Part shown: positions 1-12,379 of the stretch, one piece after another
How the letters are laid out: each line of letters opens with the position of its first letter
Numbering within the stretch: position 1 is the stretch's first letter
NCBI GenBank assembly: GCA_020466095.1
Contig: CM035809.1
Span: 4,628,223-4,692,222 of the forward strand
Direction: 5' to 3'
DNA from: Chlorops oryzae
Lineage: Eukaryota > Arthropoda > Insecta > Diptera > Chloropidae
Length of the DNA: 64,000 nt
Position numbers and translations under genes: made by a program
Notes under the pieces: generated by a model
What the model was told of the DNA's origin: nothing
Databases searched by the model: none
Seen by the model: the letters and a program-made list of their open reading frames with translations, nothing else

Positions 1-545
1 ACAACAAAAATTCTTTAACGAATAAGTTGATAATTATCTTCTAATTACGCAAGCTCAATTAAATATTGTTTTTGATAAAATTTGTTGTTGGCCCTTCTAT
101 TTATAATACCAGAATTTATGAATTAAAAGGAAAAAAGGTTAAAATAAAAGACTATTTTCATGACTAAAACCCTTTTGAAATTTTAGTAACGTAACGCCAG
201 GTAACGTAACGCCAGGTCATTAAGGCCAATAAAAAACGAACGACAAACGATTTTACAATTTTAAAACTTGGAAAATGAACTCTTATATTTTCTAATCTTA
301 TTGCTATAAGTTTAATACGAAAAGTTTTGCGAAATTAGCAGAGTTTTGCAATCTTGTAATCTAAGTCAAAAACCCACTTCTGTTTTTCGTAACGTAACGC
401 TAGGACACTTTTTTGCTTCAATACTCAAATCCTTATGGTCTATTGGTCTAATTTTTTTACTGAACATAGTGCTTATTTATTAGTATGCAAATATTAAAAA
501 ACTTTTTTTAAATTTGCAATTCTTCATTTAAAAAAAAATTTTGTT
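1..545. other. AT-rich spacer, no gene seen
   Basis: No open frame with recognisable protein features. The only structure seen is a 15-bp direct repeat (GTAACGTAACGCCAG) in tandem at 186-215, with a diverged third copy near 390. Probably degraded repeat DNA. Confidence 0.5.
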
Positions 546-582
546 TTTCGTTCGAATGTCACGTCTCGTCAAAATGGAAATG

Positions 583-941
583 CCCATATGGGTATTTCCA
601 GAAAAAAGTAAACTTTTTGTCACGTCCGAGCATATCTAATTGCCTTTCTGATCGACACAAACTTTTTATAAGTATAAAATTTCGGAAGAGCTGCACAATA
701 ATCGTAGGAAAAAAAAGTAACCATTTTCCACATTCTTCAACTCTCGACTTAAAATTGATAAAGTAACTGTCACGTCCGTTTAGAAATACCCATATGGGCA
801 TATCCAAACGGGCATGACAGTGACTTTCATGCAGCCCTTGCGGACTTTTATACTTATCAAAATTTCTAATCAGATTAGAAAGGCAATTAGATATGCTCGG
901 ACGTGACAAAAAGTTGTATTTTTCTGAAAATACCCATATGG
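583..941. repeat. Foldback with arms of about 110 bp
   Basis: The left arm (583 to about 695) and right arm (about 842-941) are reverse complements over most of their length. Both run from a CCCATATGG core through TTTTTGTCACGTCCGAG and a stretch ending near CTAATTGCCTTTCT, then diverge gradually. The loop holds another CCCATATGGG at about 790 and another CTGTCACGTCC at about 768. No transposase is present and I could not define a target duplication. A non-autonomous foldback transposon is the simplest reading. Any open frames across it are palindrome by-products. Confidence 0.6.
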
Positions 942-1757
942 AAAAAATTTTTCACTTTGAAGAAAAATCATCACTTCTGGCAACACTGCGTATTTGTTCT
1001 AGTTTTCTACGTTATCGTTTCTCCATTTTTTAAAAGTTCCTTAAATCCTTCTTTAAAGAACTTCTCTCTGGCTCTCTCTCTGTCTAAATTGAGAGTGTTA
1101 TTGTCCACTATGAGGTCGCCGAGGCTTTACGTCTGAGAATTTCGTCAGATTTTCTACCATTTTTCTCTTATTTTTCGCTTTCAACTTTCTCTAAAAGTTT
1201 GTCACAAAACTGAAGACTGACTGAAATTGCACACCATCTTCAAAGGTGCCACAACTCAAAATATCATTGTTTTGTGTAAGAAAGTTTATTATTGCTTCAA
1301 ACCCCAAAGATATTGAAGTATCATAAACTTGAAGTCGTTCTAAATAATACACTGAGTATGGAAAGCTTAAGAACTTTTCTCAAATCAATTTTTATTTTTA
1401 CAGAAAAATCAAACAAAAGTCATGAAAATAAGAAAGAAAACGTTTTGAGTTGTGTCACTGAGTGAATTAGTGTGAAAAAATTTTCTCTGGTTCAGCCTAA
1501 AAGTATGCAGGTTAAAAATCACTTCCGAAAAAAGTTTTGGGATGATTAACAGAAATTCTTGGGACGTTTAACAGAGCTGTACAGTTAACAGAATCGTTCG
1601 ATGTTTACCAGAATTAAATGAAATGTTGATTTCGAAATGGCTTTATTAATATTTCAAAACCAAAGGATTTGATTTGAAAATATAGAAAATTGCATGAAAA
1701 GAAATATTTCGATTTTTTCTATTTATTTATTTATTTTTTTCGCGACAAGAAGAAAGT
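942..1757. other. AT-rich spacer, no gene seen
   Basis: No coding region, RNA gene or clear repeat was recognised between the foldback and the hAT element that starts at 1766. Confidence 0.4.
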
Positions 1758-1883
1758 GCTTAGCCTAGGGCTGCCATAAGTCTGACTCCGTTCACCAGGA
1801 CACTTTTCTCAAAAATTTTCCACTTATAAAAAAAACAACAACAAAAATTTTTTATGGATAAAGTCATCAAACATTTATTTGAA

Positions 1884-2036
1884 AAAAAAAAATTAACAAT
1901 CTTCTTAAACATTCATATAAAAAAAAACTAACAATTCACTTAAACATTTATATAAAAAAAAAACTAACAATTCACTTAAACATTTATATAAAAAAAAAAC
2001 TAACGATTCACTTAAACATTTATATGAAAAAAGACT
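1884..2036. repeat. Tandem array of ~35-bp units inside the hAT element
   Basis: About four units of the form poly-A, CTAACAATTCACTTAAAC, ATTTATAT follow one another. They sit between the transposase stop and the left terminal repeat, where the coding sequence for the hAT dimerisation domain would be expected. The units are nearly identical, so amplification was recent. Confidence 0.8.
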
Positions 2037-2061
2037 ATTCATTTTAATATTATTATAAGTC

Positions 2062-3707
2062 TTAGTATTTCTCTGAACTTTGCACTTTGCACAAAACTTC
2101 AGTTTTTTCTTTGATATAGTTGTAAAATTCAAAGCATGTCATATTAAAATTAAACTTACATTGAATGATCGATTCTAATGTATCAATATTTAAACAATTT
2201 CTTTCTTTGGTCCATTGTGAACTTATTAATGAAAAAATTTCATGTAAATAAGTTATCGTTTTTTGAATGTCAGTCCATTCAGGTATATTTCTTAATGTCA
2301 TCCAATTAAAAATTTCATACTTTTTTAAGGGGACCACCCAATCATCTAAGTAGTTAATTGAAGTCGTAAAAAAAGTTTTGATGTCATTTTCAAAATCAGA
2401 AATTTTATCATTGAAGCCTCTGTTCTTTAAATTCTTCAAAACTGTTTGTGTTTGAATTCCAATAAAATTGTTTTCAAATCTATCTTTCATATCACATATG
2501 GTTTCACTTAAAATTAATTGAACTTCCATTACTGAAATATTTCGATTTTCAATTTTTTTGATTTGTTTCTCAATTACATGTGCTTGGCTGTGTATGAATG
2601 TGAAATATAGTTCTGCCAACGGATTTTTAAAAAAGTCGGTAATTACTTTCGCTGCTCCTTTTTCAACCTCAAAGAATTCTTTTAGCGGTATCCAAAGCTG
2701 TAATATACGCTCTATTGCAGGCAAAAGTGACAACCACCGACTTCTTGTATGGGAGAGTATTTCGTTAAATGTTACCTGTGCGTTTTCACAAAACTGTTTC
2801 AATAGTTCAGTTCTAACTGTGAAGATGCAGAAATATTTATATATCTTCAAAACAACAGATTCAATGTCAATTGACAGTGCATCTGTAGCACGTGAAAGAG
2901 TGTTGTGGAGGATATGAGCAGAACAACCAATGCCCTCTATTTCTCGACCCAATTCGGATTTCAACTTGTAAAAAACGTTAGTTACGCCATTCCTTTGTCT
3001 GCCCCCAAAGTTCGCGTTTGTGTTGTCTGCACCAAAAGCCGTAAGATTTTTTAGTGGAATATCAGCTGTTTTTAGTGCATCGATGCAGTATGTTGTTATT
3101 GTTTCGGATGTTTCATTTGGCAATGACTGTATTTTAATAATTTTATTTCCAAACCTCTCTCCGTAAAATAATGAATTATCAAGGGGAACATTTTCTGTGC
3201 TTTGTGATTGCTCGAATCGGTAGATATTCCAAAGAATGGAACATGATCTTTAAGTATTTTAGTAAACTCCGTAACTGAATGTGGTGCCAAAACATTCTTT
3301 ATGATGGCTGATGCTTTTGTTCTGGCGTTCGATTGTTTTGCAGCGATTTTTGAATCTGGATATAATACGGCTTCCAGTTTTGTAGTACAATCCAATGAGC
3401 TGAATGATTGATGATGGTTTACAATTCTGTAGGCGCTTGTGATTTCAGAAACCTTTATCAAATGCTCTAGTTGTGTATTCTTTTTAACCATAAAAGAACT
3501 AATATCTTTTGAACATGAAGCAATTGTTATTTTTGAAAGATGTTTAGCACTTTTAACATGATCTTGAATGCTTGATTTGCCACCATTTGAAATGTTAATG
3601 TCAAATCCACATATCGAGCAATACGCAGTGTTATCAGTTTTTCCTTTTTTCATATACGACCATTCAGCTGTGTAGCTGTCTAAAAATTTGCACTTTCTTT
3701 TTGGCAT
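2062..3707 (-). pseudogene. hAT transposase, frameshifted and C-terminally truncated
   Basis: Two overlapping reading frames, 3707-3096 (203 residues) and 3123-2062 (353 residues), form one hAT transposase interrupted by a frameshift near 3110. The first frame starts MPKRKCKF and holds a BED-like zinc finger: CSIC at about residue 31, then HVKSAKH. It then reaches the first catalytic aspartate in GISTDSS near residue 160. The second frame carries the second aspartate motif (FGADNTNAN), the family C-x2-H motif (GCSAHILHN) and the conserved SRW segment (SHTRSRWLSLLP). It stops after SSEKY at 2062, so the C-terminal dimerisation region is absent and a tandem repeat lies in its place. The start was chosen as the first Met before the zinc finger. 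It resembles host-like ZBED/KIAA1586-type hAT proteins. It cannot make an intact transposase. Confidence 0.88.
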
Positions 3708-4102
3708 TTGCTACAGAAGAATGAAGTAACATTTAAATTAAATTTATTAAACGGAAAATGCAAAAACTTACGAGCAATACAAATCCACGTTCAACAGCAA
3801 TACGTAAATCATATGTTCAATATGATAGAGAAGAAACAAATTTTATTATCGATTTTCAATTAAACTAGAGATAAACATTTTTTCATTACAATTATCTGAC
3901 AAAAAGAAAAGCTTTTTTTTTAAATTTTATTTATTCACATACATAAAAATTTGACAGTAGACCAGGACAATTTCAGGGTAGACCAGGACACCAGGACAAT
4001 TCGTGCAAACCAGGACAAATCCTGGTAAACCAGGACGTATGGCAGCCCTAGCTTAGCCGCATCTACGTCTGGTAGTGCTATGTCGGGGCCCGCACCACTG
4101 TA

Positions 4103-5123
4103 CACTAGGGTGATGACTTTAAGAGTTTTTTATAAAAAAAAAATTCCTGTGTTATAGTACGATGAGCTTTTATTAAAGATGACATAAAACAAAAATTTTA
4201 AGGTTGTTTGATAAAAAAATGTCACGCACCAAGTCATTTGAAAAATTTAATTTTTGATTTTTTTCCAAATTTTAGAATTTACTGTAAGCAGAGTCGCTCC
4301 TAGAGGGGTATAATGTAAGACCAACTCCCATTATTTTTTTATCCCCAACAATTTATCCAAACAAATTTCTCTCTTCTTCATATTAGGCTCGTTTAAAAGG
4401 TAATTTTGTAAATTTTTCGAATATGCATACTGAACATGCTCGTTCTTGTTCCTACGGCATCTATATTATAGATTGAAGTTCGTGAGGCATTTTTCTTTAA
4501 TTTAACCCTAATTTTGAATGGGGACCCCTCTAAGGAGGGGAGATAGAGGGTACGTATGTTTGAAGAAAATGTTTGGGGTAAAAAAATAATGGGGGTCGGT
4601 CATATATACCATCGCCCTAGGAGGGGGTTGACTGTAGTGACAGCCATTTTGTATGAAATTGTGATAAAATTAAGGTAATTTTCTATGGGTGCCCCCTAAG
4701 GAGGGGAGATAGGGGGTCAGTATGTTGGACAAAAATTTTAGGGGGACAAAGTTGATGGGGGTCGGTCATACATTTGACTCCTCTAGGGGCACTGTGGGGC
4801 TAGTTAGGACAGTGGGGGGAAAATTCATAAAAAATTTACTTTTGTATGGGAGCCCCCTTAAGGAGTGGAGATAGGGGAAAGGTTTGTTTGGAGAAATTGT
4901 TGGGGATAATGGGAGTTGGTCGTACATTATACCCCTCTAGGAGCGACTCTGCTTTCAGTAACTTAAAAAATTTTGAAAAAGTCAAAAATAATATTTTTCA
5001 AATGACTTGGTGCGTGACATTTTTTTACCAAATAACCTTAAAATTAGTATTTTATGAAGTCTTTGATAAAAGTTCATCGTACTATGATACAGGAAAAGAG
5101 TTTCAAAAAAAGTCATCCTACTG
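4103..5123. mobile_element. TA-flanked non-autonomous element with long inverted arms
   Basis: TA dinucleotides at 4101 and 5124 flank inverted ends (CACTAGGGTGATGACTTT on the left, CAGTAGGATGACTTT on the reversed right). The arms match for about 250 bp each side, for example TGTCACGCACCAAGTCATTT at about 4221 and its reverse complement near 5005. The loop contains degenerate tandem units of about 170 bp (near 4517, 4687 and 4856), each with a GGAGGGGAGATAGGGGG-like core followed by GGGGGTCGGTCATA. The last unit runs into the right arm. No transposase frame is present. The TA duplication suggests Tc1/mariner-type mobilisation; the exact family is unknown. Confidence 0.75.
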
Positions 5124-5125
5124 TA

Positions 5126-5591
5126 CACTCTCCGTTATCAAGATCTAATCCCTCTAAGAACGAAGCACCATGCCAAAGCTTCTGGGTGGGATCTTCTTTG
5201 TGCGTACTTGTACATACTATGTGCGCCATACGAGGGGGTTTCTCCTTTCTCTTCTTAGTGTAAATAAGTAACTTCAAGGGCGTTTCCGTTTCGGCAGTTG
5301 TTTAGTGTTATAGCCTTCCAACCGTCTTGGTTTTCTATCATTTTATGCACAAGATTTTCTGCATTAAGACTTTTAATATGCGACACACTCAGAGTCAAGG
5401 GAATATTGCGTTTGTGTGTACGTGTGTAACACCCGGAACAAGACGAGAAATACCACACAAAATGTATATAGAAATGATCAGCGTCACCAGGAGATTCGAT
5501 TTACACATGTTCGTCTGTCTGTCTGTCCGCATTTTGTCCTGATGGTCGCTGTCTTAATGCCTGTTTTAAAAAATATTCGAACTTTTATTGC
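5126..5591. other. Spacer, no gene seen
   Basis: Short open frames only, with no recognisable domain, RNA gene or repeat. It lies between two TA-flanked elements. Confidence 0.4.
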
Positions 5592-5593
5592 TA

Positions 5594-6594
5594 CAGTAGT
5601 TTCGCTATATTAGAAACTCGTATATAAGAAAAACCCGCCTTTAAGAAACTGTTTACCGAAACCAAAAACTCTATTTGTATGGAAAATTTTTTTATATAAT
5701 AAACTTGATTTTTATTAAGGGGATGGTATGGTTTTAAACCCGAAAAAAAAGGCATGTTTTCATGATTTTTTTTTGGAGACATGAATAATGTTGGTTTATT
5801 TTCTTCATATACATGTTGTAGTTATGCTTATTAAGTGTATTTGGGGGAAAAAAAAAATTGAAATTATCGATAGATAAATACGTGGTATCGATTCTCCGGA
5901 GGCTCCTCGAAAAAAAGTTGGTTTGCCGTGAAGATGATTAGAGGTTAGCGGTTCATCGGAAAAAAAAAAAGAAAACATGTTTTTAAAAGGTAATTTGTAT
6001 CCCGAGGTATCGCCGTGGCCCTATTTTTTTTAAGAAGTTTTTTTTTTTTTGGTAGCGTTTTGAAGTCAAAAACGCGATTTTCGCTTAAAAATTGAGGTTA
6101 CTTTATTATTTTAAAATAGGAAAAAAAATAAAAAAAGGGCCACGGCGATACCTGTTGATTTATGTGTATAATAATTGAAAAAAATTTTAAAACGATCGGT
6201 CAAGTAGATTTTGCAGCATCGTGTTCACGGACTTCAAAAAAGTCGTTTTCCACAAAATCGATTTGAAATTTTTTTTTCTACACTTTTTACACTAAGGTCC
6301 ACTCACTTGAATCGCTGTATCTCCTTTAGTTTTAGTACGATTTACTTGGAATTTTTACACAATACTCTTTAAATGTTGTACATTCAGAAAAAAAAAATTT
6401 AAAAAAAAAACAACCCAAAAATTTTTTAAAACCATACCATGCCCTTAAAAATTTAACATCCCTATTTTCATATATTGATAGTTTGTATAAGAAAGAATTT
6501 TCTTATAAACGGGTTCTTATATAAGAAAAAACCGGATATAAGAATGAAATTTCGTGGCAAAATCGACTTTCTTATAGGTATAGCGAAACTACTT
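5594..6594. mobile_element. TA-flanked element with AGTAGTTTCGCTATA ends
   Basis: The left end CAGTAGTTTCGCTATA at 5594 is matched by the reversed right end AAGTAGTTTCGCTATA ending at 6594. A TA follows or precedes each end (5592-5593 and 6595-6596). Inside the ends, both sides carry TATAAGAAAAA-rich sequence. Without the nested insert at 5719-6444 the element would be only about 270 bp. No transposase is present, so it is a MITE, probably of the Tc1/mariner/pogo group. Confidence 0.7.
5719..6444. mobile_element. TTAA-flanked (piggyBac-like) MITE nested in a TA element
   Basis: The termini GGGGATGGTATGGTTTTAAA (left) and GGGCATGGTATGGTTTTAAA (right, reversed) are inverted repeats. They are bordered by TTAA at 5715-5718 and 6445-6448, the target preference of piggyBac-type elements. 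The interior contains a second inverted pair, AGGTATCGCCGTGGCCCT near 6005 and its complement near 6135, about 110 bp apart, which would fold into a strong hairpin. No open frame of note. Its position inside the TA-flanked element dates it as the younger insertion. Confidence 0.75.
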
Positions 6595-6596
6595 TA

Positions 6597-6896
6597 ACCC
6601 TTTATCTGTGTCGAGTATTGTGTTTTCAGGTTTGCCAGACTATAACACCCTTATTTGTTTGGATTCATTTTGTTTTTGGTCCATAGCTGCGTCCGTTTCC
6701 ACTATCCCGTCTTAATTGTTTTGGGCAATAATTTGTAATCAAATATGGGAAGGGATTTTCATCTTTGTGCCTAAAGAACCCGTCTTAATGAACCAATTTT
6801 CTACCGACTGTTCGAACAAAATTAATGTATTTTTGTTGTCGTCGGTAGAAAATGGGTTAAAGAACATTTACACAAAATGGCGTAAGCAATTTAATA
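6597..6896. other. Spacer, no gene seen
   Basis: No recognisable feature between two non-autonomous elements; the only open frame is short and lacks known motifs. Confidence 0.35.
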
Positions 6897-6898
6897 TA

Positions 6899-7566
6899 GG
6901 GGAAAGTGGGGTAAATCTGACTCGTGTCTAAAGATGACCCTAGCTATAACATCAGAATGCAAAGGCTTTTTTAAATTTAAAATTTCTATATAAAAATTAT
7001 AACTTTTATTTTTTAGAAAAAAATTGGTAATTTATCCTGATTAAGATTTTTCTCATAATATTGACGGTGTATGATAGTAGTGTATAGGGGTTTTAAAGGA
7101 AAAATAAAAACTTGAGAAAAAAATATAAGGTTTCTTAGAAAATCGATTTTTATAGAAAGTCAACCGTGTGGAAAAATTTGACCACCCGATTTTCATACTA
7201 ATTTAAAAAAACGCTATTTTCCAAAAACCGAATTCTTAAGCGTTATTAATATATTTTCTTCGCAAGAATAAACTTCGGATATTGCTGAATACAATAGGAT
7301 ATGATTTGGGTACAGAATTTCTCTGGTTTTAAAACAAGAGATGGGTTCATATTTAGAACACCAATTTTCAAGCCTTCAAAAGTTAGTATACTGAATGTTT
7401 CTAAAATTGTCTATATTTAGTAGGCTATTGATGGAAATTTTTTTATTGAAAAAACAAAGGTAATGACATTCTCTTGCTAATGGCATGTTAAGTTTTTATC
7501 TTGAGTATCAGCGTTTTGAATTTATAGCAAAATTTCTTAAGGGATCAGAATTCAACCACTTTCCCC
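6899..7566. mobile_element. Candidate TA-flanked MITE with GGGGAAAGTGG ends
   Basis: GGGGAAAGTGG at 6899 and its exact reverse complement ending at 7566 are each bordered by TA (6897-6898, 7567-7568). The inverted repeat is short (11 bp) and the interior is AT-rich with no open frame. The call therefore rests only on the ends and the TA pair. Confidence 0.5.
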
Positions 7567-7796
7567 TACACAGTTTTTTTTTTTGATTTTAAAATGATTA
7601 TAACTAGGAAAATCTTCTGCGAGGATTTGAATATTTTGATACTAATCAATGTAGAATTGCAAGCACCACATTTGATAATAATATTGGACTACTCGTCCGC
7701 ACCAATTTTTTTATACTCAGCTATAAATTGTTGAAGTCAATTTCCCTAAAAAAAATTTAAAATTTTTAAAGTTAAAAAAAGATACCGTCCTCTGAT

Positions 7797-7940
7797 AGAC
7801 GTCCTCTGTGCCGTAGTTGGTTGAGATGCCAACTTACGAAGCCAAAGGTTCAACTCCCATCTGAGGTCGTGGATGTTTGTGTCGTTTTTCCTCCTTATAT
7901 TTTTTCTTTGTTTGTAATTTTGTAAGTGTGTCACCCTTAA
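7797..7940 (+). repeat. tRNA-derived SINE
   Basis: The head resembles a tRNA gene with an A-box-like segment (GTAGTTGGTTGAGATGCC near 7812) and a B box (GGTTCAACTCC near 7848), followed by GTCGTGGATGTTTGTGTCG. The same head and body recur on the minus strand at 63355-63556, and a relative occurs at 53386-53582. The body is shortened in this copy and ends in CACCCTTAA before a CCTAA-rich tail. It is not a tRNA gene, because no acceptor stem closes. Confidence 0.8.
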
Positions 7941-8055
7941 CCTAACCCAGCCCAACCTAACTTAAACTGATCTAACCTAACCTTACCTAATCTACCCTAA
8001 CCTAACCTAACCTAACTAATCTAATCTAATCTAACCTTACCTAACATAACCTACG
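7938..8055. repeat. Degenerate CCTAA pentamer array
   Basis: About 115 bp of imperfect CCTAA/CTAAC pentamers directly follow the SINE body. The motif equals the canonical insect telomere repeat (TTAGG on the other strand). Diptera are known to lack that telomere type and the array abuts a SINE, so a SINE 3' tail microsatellite is the better reading. Confidence 0.8.
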
Positions 8056-8450
8056 TAAAGATAACTGCGGAATGAACTTGTCCAGTTGACTTGGCTATGA
8101 CATTTTCCGTTTTTGCCTGACTCTGAATGGAATTCAAGGAGGTCTTCCATAGCTTGTCATCAGACTTTATTAACTACAACACCCTAAATTGTCTTCTTTT
8201 TTGTTACTCTTTTGTCAAATCATATTTCCGGGCCTTTTTTTCGATTTCCCACCGCTGATGAGCACGGTAAGCTTAAAAAATATAGGTCAATAAAAAACTT
8301 TTTTTTTTTAATTCTGCAAGTAAATAACAACTCTTTTCTTTCAATATATTTTTATGAAAATATTTTTAGAAAATTTTAAAATATTTCGTAATAAAGTCTC
8401 GATCTCATGTGCTAAAAAAAACGTTTTGGGATATATTTCCCTTTTTTTTT
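8056..8450. other. Spacer downstream of Act88F
   Basis: AT-rich DNA with no gene seen. It may include the distal end of the Act88F transcript if polyadenylation lies below 8450. Confidence 0.35.
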
Positions 8451-8454
8451 TGGG

Positions 8455-8722
8455 TTTTTATTATTATTAAATATTACTAATAATATGGCTTGATAATTGT
8501 TGCTGTTGTTCTTGTTATATTTGCCGTTGGTGCTAGTCTCCGTTTAGTTGTTGTTGTTGCTGCTGGTGTTGCTGTACTCGTGTTGTTGTTGTTGTTAGTA
8601 CTGAATGTATTAGCATTATGGCTTACGGCTTTCCTGTCCTAATATTAATTAAATGATGTTCTTGGTTCGAACGATGAACTTAAACGCAAAGACATTGCCA
8701 AAACTTTTTAACGTGAAAAAAT
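8455..8722 (-). other. Act88F 3' UTR with GTT/CAA repeats and a candidate poly(A) signal
   Basis: Reading on the minus strand from the stop at 8723, the trailer contains a CAA-rich trinucleotide stretch (8500-8600). The first AATAAA in a plausible place is near 8457-8462. The transcript end is inferred from this hexamer only. Confidence 0.45.
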
Positions 8723-12337
<3,615 letters not shown>

Positions 12338-12338
<1 letters not shown>

Positions 12339-12369
12339 GGATCGCTGCGTTCGATCGGGTGCCTTTATA
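12338..12369 (-). promoter_or_regulatory. Predicted Act88F core promoter (TATA plus initiator)
   Basis: On the minus strand TATAAAG begins at 12369. Thirty-one bases downstream lies CCATTTT, a full match to the initiator consensus YYANWYY with its A at 12338. The spacing is standard for TATA-driven genes. About 110 bp further down is the strong splice donor of the proposed leader exon. The AT-rich surroundings make a chance TATA possible, but the spacing and the local rise in GC argue for function. Confidence 0.55.
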
Positions 12370-12379
12370 TGCGATCCAT

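Larger units (their letters stand above)
1766..4050 (-). mobile_element. hAT-superfamily DNA transposon, 2285 bp, defective
   Basis: The ends are inverted repeats: TAGGGCTGCCATA at 1766 is matched perfectly by the reverse complement at 4038-4050. The insertion is flanked by a perfect 8-bp target-site duplication, GCTTAGCC, at 1758-1765 and 4051-4058, the diagnostic length for hAT elements. The right (transposase 5') end carries at least four spaced ACCAGGACA motifs between 3960 and 4037, like the subterminal transposase-binding repeats of this superfamily. The left end has one copy near 1794. The internal transposase is broken and lacks its C-terminal part. The intact duplication and terminal repeats suggest a fairly recent insertion. 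Confidence 0.93.

Noticed and set aside
7797..7880. Functional tRNA gene
   Set aside because: A and B boxes are present, but no closed acceptor or anticodon stem can be drawn and the sequence runs into a SINE body found at other sites.
7938..8055. Telomere or chromosome end
   Set aside because: The repeats are degenerate, short, internal to the window and attached to a SINE; flies do not use this telomere repeat.
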